A DNA stretch of 64,000 bases, from assembly GCA_905250125.1 (NCBI GenBank), contig CAJNOL010000372.1:49063-113062 (forward strand), given 5' to 3'. Within the stretch, counting starts at the first letter, position 1. Each line of letters starts with the position of its first letter. The DNA comes from Rotaria sordida (taxonomy: Eukaryota > Rotifera > Eurotatoria > Philodinida > Philodinidae). The notes beneath the pieces were generated by a model that searched no databases, was not told where the DNA came from, and worked only from the letters and a program-made list of their open reading frames with translations. Shown here one piece after another: positions 15,201 through 26,138 of the stretch. Made by a program: the position numbers and the translations under genes.

Positions 15201-18200
15201 AAACACACTAAAATCTGATAAAATTTTATTCTTTCTCTATTCTCATACTTCTTCAAAGTCATTAAATAATTTATAGTCGATAGAGAAGTATTTGCTTTCT
15301 TCTGAAAAGAACAAGAAAAACTTCTACGATGCATATAATTCGAATTAATACAGTAATACTAAAAAAATTTTTTTCAATAGTATTAGAACGTCTGATTCTA
15401 TATATAAAGGTTTTCAACATTACTCGACAAAGTTTATTTTCAATTTCTTTTATTGCAGTAAACAATGATTCACATAGAGAATTTTATTTTTAACAAAAAT
15501 TTTCGAAGATGAGAATGATTGCTAGTTTTTCAATGATAAGGTCTCCGAAAAAACAAAACCAAAGTTTTTCAGCTCTTAGAAGTTCTAAAAGCTCAAAAAT
15601 CGCACAGTAATTACTGAAGAAAAAAATCGATGAAGTTAATGACGCTTGTTAAAATGAATCAGGATCAACTGTTCGGTCTATGGAATTATTCTTCGATTGA
15701 ACAAATCGTATCTTGTATGACTTTGATATAAGGTGTTCCATCATAATTCAATGTATTGTTGTTTGTAGTAATGAGCAAGCTTGTACAATAGATCGAATGT
15801 ATGATCCTGGTTGCTCATTTTCATAAGTATCCTTAATTTCATTGAATTTTTCTTCAATCATTGCTGCAAATTCTCTAGATCATGATCGATTTTCGATAGT
15901 ACCAGTTCGACAAAATCTTTGAAATGTGGTTCTAATAGAGGATTCAGTTGGCTGGTTTTTTTTTTGTAGAATTCGACTTGTCTCTTTTTGTTTTATAAAT
16001 GATAGCTCACTCGAATTTGACTATCAGTAAAACTAGGAGTGTCAACTTACTACTACTTGGCAATAAGTAATAGAAGAATCAGTAATAACGAGTAGCAAGT
16101 TATCACTGAAACAAAATAATAAATACAATATGACGATAGATGCTACTGTGTGTCTTGACTTCAACCACACTCAAACAGGAAAAGGAAATAACAACATGGA
16201 AAGCTGTTGTGTCGCTGGTAACGTTCCTTAATCAGCTTTTAGAAGCTCACTGGAAATTCTGAGGAATTCCACTATTCCTCCCTTAATATTTTTTCTATCA
16301 ATAATGCATAAATATTAAGGCTAATCTGTGGTGAAAATAAATGAAATCTAACGTTGTCATACTATCTTAGTATGGAAGCGGAAATCTAATCGATAATTAC
16401 AAGTATTTCTACTATCTAATTTATAAATTACTTGATTACTTCTTTATTACTTTAATTATTTCGAAAAAAACAAATGATTATCAATTACCAGTAATCAGTA
16501 ATAACGACGGTTGACTGGGAAACGATCGAAAAGTGCTTCAGAAAATTTTGACTCACAGGATACATACTCTATTGTATGAGATATAATACTAACATTCTAA
16601 TAGACATCAAACATAAGTCACGAGATAAAATAGAAAAAAAATTATGATGGCATTTTTTTCATTTAGCAACTGTATATGATTGATATGTGTCTATTTGGCT
16701 GAAAGAAAAAGTGTCGAAAATGTTTCAGATGTCTTCAAGTGATTCTGTCGAGGGTGGTAATACGAATGTTGCTTCCATGACGGATGCTTTCGGGACAGTT
16801 GCTCTCCGGACAATTGAGAATGGTAGTGTCAGTGTCAGTATCGCTGTAGGCGCGGAAAGCAACTGTTATAGAATCGTTAAGGGTGGGATGTCGATGTAGG
16901 AGTAGGAGTAGGTGTGAAAAAAAGACTGATATCCACATGCACCCCTCATATTCTACCTTGGACTTTTATTTTTCCAGCCAAATCAATGTCATTTCAATGA
17001 TTAACCATTTAAGTATTTCATAGCATTTATAATATCACCATAATATCATTCACCAAGATTGTCTAGACGACATTGAATTGTAATGAAATAGTGGGTCACT
17101 TCAACCTAGTGGAAAATACAGCATCTGGAACCATGGCAATAAAGGAATCTGACTATAAGGTCTTGTATGTTCCTAGAAGATCATATCAGAACTTACATTA
17201 TGATCTTCTGCGAGCGTACAATCTCGTATACAAATCGTATAAGATCTTGTACGATTCCATATGACAATCTTAAAGCCTGCATTTCTTAGAAAATCATATA
17301 GTACGATCCTTGTATGATCTTATAATATTCATCTAAGCTTTTATAGAGTCTTCGAATGCATTTTACAATGAATTTCTTGCTCTATTTCTTCTAGTCTCCA
17401 CTAATTCATCATCCTTTTTTTTCTTCTCTGCTCAGTCCTTCGTCAGGAATAGCAAGGAAATTATTCACTCACTTGCATTAATACTTATCCTTGACCATGT
17501 TGTTGAATTCAATCTAAATAAAAAAAAAAATTCTTTATATAAATATCATACTTACCCTCGAACATCTTGTGAATTTGATCTAGTTATAAAAACTTATTCA
17601 TTTAAATTATAGTTACCCTTGACTATGCTGCTAAACTTAATTGATCAGTGCAATATGATTTCTATGTAGAAGAGTTACAAATACAGATCAGTAGAATTAT
17701 AATAAAGTCAATAATGAATTATAGATGCTTTAGAATCACATCATAGCACATTATAACGATAATAGGTATTATTTATGACCAATAATAATATTGTAATATT
17801 CCTATGTAACACTATTTTAATTCTGATTTTTTTCGATGCAGATATTTTATCTGAAATATATTGAATAAAACTTTAATGAATATATATGATCGGATTGTTA
17901 GAAAAATCCGTTGAATTCCTGAGAAACAATTCATATTATTTTTTGTTTTCGTTCAGATTTTCGGAACATTCTGTTTTCTTTTTTTATGATCTATTATATT
18001 CTTTATCAATATTTACATTTATTTACTTACATAATTCATCTTATTATTTATCATGAAGAAAAACAAAACCAATTTCATTGTCATTATAAGGCGCCGTACT
18101 TTGAAAATTCGTTTTCTTAAAACAAATTCATTTAAATACATCATTGATATAAATATATATACAAAACAAAACATATTCTATAGTTTCATTAGAAAAATCT

Positions 18201-18287
18201 TTTAAAGATTATTTAACAACAAATTAAATACATAACAAATTTGATTTACTTTAATTATATAAAAAAAAAAAACAAATAAAAATTCAA
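15201..18287. other. Intergenic with minor repeats
   Basis: No gene recognised. 16690-16920 is more GC-rich than its surroundings and has short internal repeats (GTGTCAGTGTCAGT, GTAGGAGTAGGAGTAGG). 17150-17330 holds several related, partly palindromic motifs of the type AAGATCATAT / AAGATCTTGTACG. Both may be remnants of non-autonomous elements. The final 200 bp before 18288 is A/T-rich and probably the promoter/5' UTR of the next gene. Confidence 0.45.
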
Positions 18288-18977
18288 ATGCCACGACCAA
18301 AAGGTAGTAAAAAAGATAAAAATAAAATAATTCATAAATCATTATCTCGTTTATCTATATCATCATCTTTACTTTCTTCACAAACATCAATTCCATTAAT
18401 AAATATAAATTATTCAAATGATTTTCTTAATGATGATATTAATTGGATTAAAACATCAATGAATAATACAATTATAAATAAAAGTGGTAGATTAATAAAA
18501 AAAAAAAATGATTTTATTAATAATATTGATGATAATATAATAACAACAATAAATAGTCCAACAAGTTCATCAAGTGAAATAAATAGTGGTCGTGTTGTTA
18601 TTAATCCAGCTGTATTACGTTATCTTGAACAAAATCGAAATATAAATTATTCAACAATAATAAATAAAACACAACATAAAACAGATGAATATTTCAATAA
18701 AAATACATTAATAAATATAAATAATGAAAAAAATGATCATTTATTTGATGATTTATTTAATAATTTTGATATACAAGAATCAATTATTAAAAATAATACA
18801 TCTATTGATCCATTATTATCATCAACCATGCATTCAAATCAACAATATATATCAATTAATGAATTTATTGAACTTGATAAACTTATACAAAATGATCTAT
18901 TTTGGGATTTTTGTACATATTCAACAGATTTTTTAACAAGTGCTCAACTTGCTCAATGGATACTTACACATCAATAG
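18288..18977 (+). CDS. Asn-rich protein with AT-hook-like N terminus, unknown function
   Basis: Single-exon frame of 229 residues. The start is the first ATG after an A-rich leader and is followed by MPRPKGSKKDKNK. This resembles the PRxKGSKxK basic core of AT-hook/DNA-binding tails, so nuclear localisation is plausible. The middle is rich in Asn, Ile, Ser and Asp and probably disordered. The C-terminal 45 residues are less repetitive, with acidic/hydrophobic spacing (ELDKLIQNDLFWDF and TSAQLAQWILTHQ), and could form helices. Codon use (AAT, ATT, TCA, GAT) matches the neighbouring real genes, and the frame is far longer than the noise frames here. I do not recognise a family. Extra exons cannot be excluded, but no obvious ones were seen. 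Confidence 0.6.
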   Translation: MPRPKGSKKDKNKIIHKSLSRLSISSSLLSSQTSIPLININYSNDFLNDDINWIKTSMNNTIINKSGRLIKKKNDFINNIDDNIITTINSPTSSSSEINSGRVVINPAVLRYLEQNRNINYSTIINKTQHKTDEYFNKNTLININNEKNDHLFDDLFNNFDIQESIIKNNTSIDPLLSSTMHSNQQYISINEFIELDKLIQNDLFWDFCTYSTDFLTSAQLAQWILTHQ

Positions 18978-19465
18978 TTTTCAAAAAAAAACAAACGAAT
19001 CCTAATAATATCATTATTAAATCAAAAAAAATGTCTTTTTGTATGCAACAGTGAATTAGAATAAATGAATCTAAATATAGGTGGTGAACAAAAGTCTCCC
19101 ATCACTCCGTATCTCGACTATAGGTCGAAAAATTTGGGAGCACATATTCAATTAAGGGTACCCCATTTCTCAGATTTCTTAAGAACCACTCTACCAACAA
19201 TTACGAAACTTTCAAGATAGATAAATCTCGACTAGTTGTCATAGACTCATAATTCCCAGATGCTTCCTTCTATGAAATATAAGGGACACAGATGTCAAAA
19301 ATGACTTGAAGTTCCTCTTCCACAAATAGCTAGAATTCATTTTTTCATGGCTGAATTTTTTTTATGGCAACTAAGCTGTCAAAAAACGTATTTTTTTTCC
19401 AAGGGCAAGTTTTGTAAGATCTACCAGAAACCACCAGAGCATTATTTTAAGAAAAAAAAAATATG
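18978..19465. other. 3' flank of the Asn-rich gene, no gene seen
   Basis: It contains a likely 3' UTR, then somewhat more GC-balanced sequence from 19080 (CTCCGTATCTCGACTATAGG). That part may belong to the same mobile element as the adjoining fold-back arm. No coding motif was recognised. Confidence 0.4.
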
Positions 19466-20828
19466 TAAGGTGCGGGAAATGCAAAATTTGAGTGAATTTT
19501 TTTTCTCGTTCGTTTATATATGGTTAGATAGAGCTTGAAAAGCTGGTCACGAATATATACTTTTTATTTTGATTTGACTGCTGTTTGGCTGAAAAAAACG
19601 GTAAAAAAGTCGAATGACTACAAATAAGTAGATATTCACTTTTTTACAGAGATTGTAAAATTTCATGGACATTTTTTTGTTAAACTTTTTTGAAATATTA
19701 TATTCTGAATCAACGTGAAAAGCTGAGTAAGAAAATGTTATTTGATTAGATTTAAAGCTAAAAAAGTTCAGAAAATTTTGGCTGATATAATGGCTTAAAG
19801 TATATGTTTCTGATTATTCTTGTAAACCCATCTAGTTTTTTGTACCACAAGATAGAAGCAAGTATTTTATCTCATTAGAATCGTCAATTCGTGGGCTACA
19901 AAAGTACCTATTTAGTTTTTTTAGATTCTATTATATTGTTGAGAAAATTGAATTTTTTCCTCATTTGAGGCAAAATGATAAAAAATGTGCTCGTATCTAG
20001 TGATTTTTATTATTACAGTTCAGTTAACAAACGAAATAAATAGCATATTCGGAATCAGCGTCAAAAACTGCATCGAATTATATTTGTTTTAATAAAAACT
20101 GTTTCCCACGAAAAATAAGCCTGTGGTCCCCCTCAGGTGAATTTTTCTAAAATTTTGCCCCTACTCCCTTAGGGGTCAATTTTTCACAGAAAGAAAAGAT
20201 CGATAAAACAAATATAATTCGATGCAGTTTTTGACGCTGATTCCGAATATGCTATTCATTTCGTTTGTTAACTGAACTATAATAATAAAAATCACTAGAT
20301 ACGAGCACATTTTTTATCATTTTGCCTCAAATGAGGAAAAAATTCAATTTTCTCAACAATATAATAGAATCTAAAAAAACTAAATAGGTACTTTTGTAGC
20401 CCACGAATTGACGATTCTAATGAGATAAAATACTTGCTTCTATCTTGTGGTACAAAAAACTAGATAGGTTTACAAGAATAATCAGAAACATATACTTTAA
20501 GCCATTATATCAGCCAAAATTTTCTGAACTTTTTTAGCTTTAAATCTAATCAAATAACATTTTCTTACTCAGCTTTTCACGTTGATTCAGAATATAATAT
20601 TTCAAAAAAGTTTAACAAAAAAATGTCCATGAAATTTTACAATCTCTGTAAAAAAGTGAATATCTACTTATTTGTAGTCATTCGACTTTTTTACCGTTTT
20701 TTTCAGCCAAACAGCAGTCAAATCAAAATAAAAAGTATATATTCGTGACCAGCTTTTCAAGCTCTATCTAACCATATATAAACGAACGAGAAAAAAATTC
20801 ACTCAAATTTTGCATTTCCCGCACCTTA
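19466..20828. mobile_element. Fold-back element with ~625-bp inverted arms
   Basis: Left arm 19466-20090 and right arm about 20203-20828 are near-identical reverse complements, symmetric about 20147. AGCTGGTCAC at 19541-19550 pairs with GTGACCAGCT at 20745-20754. The outer ends read TAAGGTGCGGGAAATGC and its complement GCATTTCCCGCACCTTA. The spacer (about 20091-20202) is unrelated and contains CCTCAGGTGA and CCCTTAGGGG. The arms carry no meaningful open frame, so this is a non-autonomous fold-back/MITE-like DNA element. High arm identity suggests recent activity or conversion between arms. A target duplication was not clear at the ends. Confidence 0.85.
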
Positions 20829-22364
20829 TATATACCCTGATTTGATCCTAGTTGCTATACAAAAAATTTCAGCACAATCAGTTGAAGCGTCTAGGAGAAA
20901 AACTTCAATTTTTCTCTACAAAAGTTGATTTTGAGAAAAATTGGAAACAATGTCAAATGCCATTTTTTTGATATTTCGTGTTTTTTTATACATAACTGTC
21001 AATCAATGCACTTGCAAAGCGACTATCTAAAACCGATTTTTTTAAAGATCTAAATAACAATGAAAACTTTTCGTTCATATGACGTTCGACAGAGAACACT
21101 TAAATGTCTTTTTAGATAATACAAAAAAATCTAAATCGAAAATGAAGGAATTTTTGGAATCGAGAAAGGAAGAGGTGCACTTAAAGAATGGACGTTTACA
21201 GCTGATCAATCGCTTTCTTACAAAACGCTACTGAATTCTAGACTATTGATCATGCTGAGTCCGAATATGATCATAAAAAATCTCCTTAGGATTTTAGAAA
21301 AATCGGTTTTCCAGACTAACAAAAATATTTTTCGAAAATCATTTTTAATCTACCACATTTCAGTGGTAATACCTTATATGATTGTACGTCATGCTTTCGT
21401 TGAAAAAACTTTTTATACTATTAGAAGAATAATGAAAAATGTTTTTTTTTCCTCGTTAATGCATTTTAACAAATGATACCAATTTATTTATTCTGAAGAA
21501 GTAAACATTGAGGAAAACATGACAATTTTTTAAAACATGTTTCCGTCGTGGAACTTTTCCTTTCTTAAAGGTTATTTCTTTATATTTCGAAAATTTTTCT
21601 TTTTTCATATAAACAGCACGTTATCTTTGAGTTGAATTAACTTTTTCAGTTGTTTACACAACACTCAAACTCAATGTCCATTTTGCATGCTTCCGTCATA
21701 GTTCTATATTTCAATTATAAAATTGTAAAAAAAGTGCTGAGAAGGAAGCTGTAGGTCCATGTTTTTTGTGGACCCAGTCGGGTTCAAACCCGAGGTTTTT
21801 TCCATCAACACTTGACATTCTTCGAGTACATGAACAAGTAAAATATCAAGGTTTTAGCTATTTATTCATTACTCTCAGAAAAAAACTCAACGTGCATTCA
21901 GGTCTTGTTGCTGTATTTTTTATCTGGGAAGCAGATGGTCCACATAAAAGTGTAGCTGGACCCGGAAAAAAAAACTTTGGGCCCGATTCTGGAAGGAACC
22001 CGCAGCTCTCTAGTGCTGAGTCGAATGAAACTTGCCTGAGGTATTCAATTTTGATATATTCTGAAAATTTCTGCCTTTACCCCATTGAAAAATTGAGAAT
22101 ATAAATGAAAGAAAAATTTATGATATGCGTTTCTGTTGTTATACGATTTATTACTTTATTTCAACAGATAAAATATATAAGAGACCATTTCACTTAATGC
22201 TGTCACAGATCGACCTCTACAATGACTTTATTGTCGCTTTTTAAAAGAAAAAAAAGACTAACTAACTGTACAAATGATGATTCATATTTTGAAAGTAGTT
22301 GGTACAGAAAACTTTTTTTTCTTCTCATTGACAAACTAGTCAAATTTTTTAAATAAAAAAACAA
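20829..22364. other. Intergenic, possible element remnants
   Basis: No gene recognised. 21740-22030 is unusually GC-rich for the window and contains proline/glycine-coding runs such as GGACCCGG and GGGCCCGAT. The frame 21766-22104 through it has no protein-like features, so it is more likely a repeat remnant. The last 150 bp is the probable promoter/5' UTR of the adenylate kinase gene. Confidence 0.4.
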
Positions 22365-23249
22365 ATGGCTTCTCAAATAGCTCGTCGATTAATTATATTA
22401 GGTGCACCTGGTTCTGGTAAAGGTACAATTGCTAGTCGAATAGTTAAAACCTATAGTATGCCTTATGTTGTTGTTGGAGATTTACTTCGTCAAAATATTC
22501 AACAAAAAACAGGTAATTAATTTTTATTAAATGTTTTTTTTTTTATGTTAATTTCCTTTTTTTTTCTTTTTCTTCTAATAAGAGGAAAGTAGAACAATTA
22601 AAGAACATATTGATAAAGGTCTTCTTCTACCAGATGAACTTATATTAAAATTTGTTGTTGATGAACTTGAAAAAAATCGTGAACAAGGATTTTTATTAGA
22701 TGGTAAAAATGAATATCTGAGTAGAAATTTTTAAATATATATATATATATATGTATATCTATCTATGAAAGGTTATCCACGTACATTAAATCAAGCTAAA
22801 ATGTTACATCGACAAATGAAAATTGATCATGTTATTTCATTACATGTACCTACTGATGAAATAATAAATCGTTTAAAAGATAGATGGGTTCATTTACCAA
22901 GTGGAAGAGTTTATAATCTTTTATGGAGTCCACCGAAAATATCTGGTAAAGATGATCAAACAGGTGAATCATTATCACAACGTGAAGATGATAAACGTGA
23001 AGTTCTTCGTCATCGATTAATTGCTTATGATAAAAATACAAATCCAATTATGGAATTTTATAGGTTAAATTTATAAAGATATTTTTCTTTTCTATGATAT
23101 GAATATTTATTTTTTCATATTTTTTTATTAGACAATTAGATATTCTTAAAGAATTTCATGGACGTGAAAGTGATAAAATTTGGCCTGAAGTTAAAGATTA
23201 TCTTGATCGTATTCTTAAAGAATCCATATCGCAAAAGTCAGCTGCATAG
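22365..23249 (+). CDS. AK3: Adenylate kinase 3 (GTP:AMP phosphotransferase)
   Basis: Nucleoside monophosphate kinase that phosphorylates AMP, probably with GTP, in the mitochondrial matrix. Exons: 22365-22512, 22583-22702, 22772-23063 and 23132-23249. Introns are 68-70 bp with GT...AG ends, giving 225 residues, the usual AK3 length. The P-loop GAPGSGKGT is at residues 12-20. The DGYPRT segment (AMP-site region, usually DGFPRT) is formed across the exon 2/3 junction at 89-94. The LID region begins after KDRW and contains HLPSGRVYN, followed by the AK3-type DDQTGE and QREDDK motifs. It lacks the four zinc cysteines of bacterial LID domains, as in animal AK3. The C-terminal motif ESDKIWPEV matches the conserved TNKIWP-type end. 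The start ATG is directly followed by a short basic segment typical of AK3. Confidence 0.93.
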
Positions 23250-26138
23250 AGCAATAGTATTATGTATTCTATGCAATATACAACTTCATCCAAAGAGAAT
23301 TTTAGCATAAAATTCATTATGTTCATCTTGTTTTGTTGTAATTTTATTGTTGATGAATAGATTTTGTTATTGTTTTGATAAAATACAAATTGATTTACAG
23401 ATAAATTTTACATTGATAGTAACAAGTTTCGATCTTATTTAAAGGGTGGTTTAGAAATCTTAAATTATATTGTATATTAAATGATTCTATACGAATAATT
23501 GTTCTTGTCGAATTATCCATCTAGAATAAAACGCTCTCCTTAAAATAACTATACAACTGATCTCGCCAGTTCACTGAATAAGAAAGTTATATGTCCAGAA
23601 ATATCTATCATATCTGAAAGTCACTATGACTTAAACATTAAATTCGCATTGTAAAACTATTTTGAAAATATTTTATGATTAACTAGATATAACCAATTTC
23701 GTATACTATTTCTATCTTTAAAAGAAAGGATCTTACGCGGACAACAAAGATTGTAATGAAAAATCACTTTTCTTTGATTTCGAACTTTTTTCGATATAGG
23801 AAAGTTGCTTACAATCCAAATAGGGAGTAAATATATTTCTGATGTACGGAAATTATTATAGGCTAAAATGTTTTTTTTTTTCCATTATGAAATTATTAGA
23901 CGAAAGTATTGAGGGCGTAGGTGAAGAGAAGATCCATGGTCGCACTGAATTTTGTAGCGACTAAATTTCGTTTTCTCGATCAATTTATATTCATTAGTTG
24001 TCTAACTGCTTTTGTAAACCGTTCTATTCTAACGGTTCTCGGTGTACCACATTTTGATTGTTCTTTCACTGATTGTCTGTTTAATATTAGATCTTAATGA
24101 CTTGCGTCTGTAAATAAATAAGATTTCAAAAAAAAAATTTTACTTTTCCAAACTTATCGGTTTTGTACTTCATGGTTTTCAGAGACAAGGCAATGAAAGA
24201 AAATAATATTTTTATTTTGTCAAACAATAGTTCATGTAGTTCTTTACAATCAACATAATGTCAGTTATGAATCACATACTTCAATTTTTCTGAATAGCGT
24301 TCTCATCAATGTTCATGCTAATGAATATTCGGAATCAAACGGTTAATATAAAGTCAATAATCAGATAATTAAAATTATTTGTGTATTGAAAGTCGATCTG
24401 CTTTCCAATGTATCAACATAGATTCATTGATTTGACAATGAAAATTTTCATACGTGGATTAGTTTTTGTTTATATTCTTACTACAAACTTTAGGAAATTT
24501 CTGACATGACCTCAAAATTAGTTTCATCACACTGTTACAAGTATGCAATATTAAATGGAAACAACTCATCATCTACATATATTCTAATGAAGACTAATAG
24601 AGCATGCTGATAACATCCACCAGTTACACTAAACAATTATTTATATGGATTCACCATACAGAAATGCATATAAATATCTGTTCGCTATCTAGAGTTCTCT
24701 CGAACTTTAGTAAAATTCATTGCAACGTTATGCATTCAGCAATGGACAATTGGACCAATTGATGGAGATATTGTTCCTGTTTAAGAAGAAATGGAAAAAA
24801 AGAATATAAGCATATATTTATCACGTTTAATTTACCATAAAGAAATATTTCAGTGAGAAAAAACAGAACGAAAGAATACAAACATTTATCTACCAATCTC
24901 TACTTCACGCTCTATTTATTAAGGTTGAAATGGATGAAGGATTTCTGCTGTAAAAAATCTATTTCTTCTTGTTCGGGTAGAAATAGTTTATGCGTTTCTA
25001 ATCGAAAATGTTTAGAGATGGGTTGTATTTCGCTATAAAAACCGTTTCTGCTTGACTTTGTGTCCGATAAAGGATTTCTGTTATAAGTGGAACAGTTTCT
25101 CGATTTTGGGGGCTATTGTCCAGTAGAGCTCATCAGGTCCAAGAATTTTTGAATTCTGACCCAGACTCTATCCGGACCGGGTCGGATCCAATGGGCTCTA
25201 TTGTCCAGTCCTCTATGCATTCGTAACAATTAATTGGGTCACGTCCTTTCAGATACGTATTGGGTACATTACACTGGTAATATCAGTCAATCATATATAA
25301 TTGTTTTTCTTATCATAGCAAAAATTCAAATTATATTTAATATAGTTTAAGCTAATTATAATCAAGTATTCACACTTTCCTATAAAACTACTATAGTAAC
25401 AATTTCGCGTGTTATATATTTTTTTTTTATTATCAATTTCAGTCCGCATGAATTCCAAGTGGATAGCAAGCAATAGTTCTAAAGGTGATCGTGTTAGTGT
25501 TAAAGTAAATCTTATCAGATAACGAACATTATCAAGTGATAAAATCTGTTGATGATTTCTTTTCTTAGGTATAAATTCAAATATATCGTTCGATTCACAT
25601 ATAAAGAATCATTTCATTAAACAATTCGAGAATTTTTTTCGACATTTCAATCAACAACAACAAAAAAAACTAAATTTTTTTCTTCTTTGATCTAAATTTT
25701 TATCTCATCAAAACGAAATTTATCAAGATGAACAACAAACACAAAGACAGATGGTCAACTCACAGATGTATATCTTGATAATAATGCTCACAATTTTATT
25801 GTGTTTTTCTTATTTGACCGACAGTTGGTGCAATTTCCTTTTTTCCTTCTCTTTCATTTCATTTCCGAACTAAGAGAAAACGATTGTCCGCACTATTTGT
25901 CATTCATGTGAATATACGAATAAAGAGAGAAAAAAACACGTACAGTCAACATAATTTTTCAAGAAATACGTCGGTCAATATATTGAACGAAACAAAAAAA
26001 AAGACAACCGCAAATATTACATACATTTCCATTCGTCCGTCACCATAATATACAATGACCGCTGCCGTCCACATTTCAATATTTTTGTACTAATAAAAAC
26101 AATGCTCTTCTTTAGTTTGTGCAATAGTTATTCATAAA
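23250..26138. other. Intergenic with small repeat remnants
   Basis: No gene recognised. At 25113-25124 and 25198-25209 the 12-bp direct repeat CTATTGTCCAGT flanks about 73 bp of GC-rich sequence (TCCGGACCGGGTCGGATCC). The right-hand part resembles the 33271-33323 micro-palindrome. The final several hundred bases precede the Sox gene and are A/T-rich with long homopolymers; they probably include its promoter and 5' UTR. Confidence 0.45.

Noticed and set aside
16687..16938. Overlapping open frames on both strands in a GC-balanced block
   Set aside because: They are produced by short GTGTCAGT-type and GTAGGA-type repeats, and neither reads like a protein.
21766..22104. 112-residue frame with Gly/Pro-rich part
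   Set aside because: The GC-rich stretch looks like a repeat remnant; the protein has no family resemblance and lacks a plausible context.
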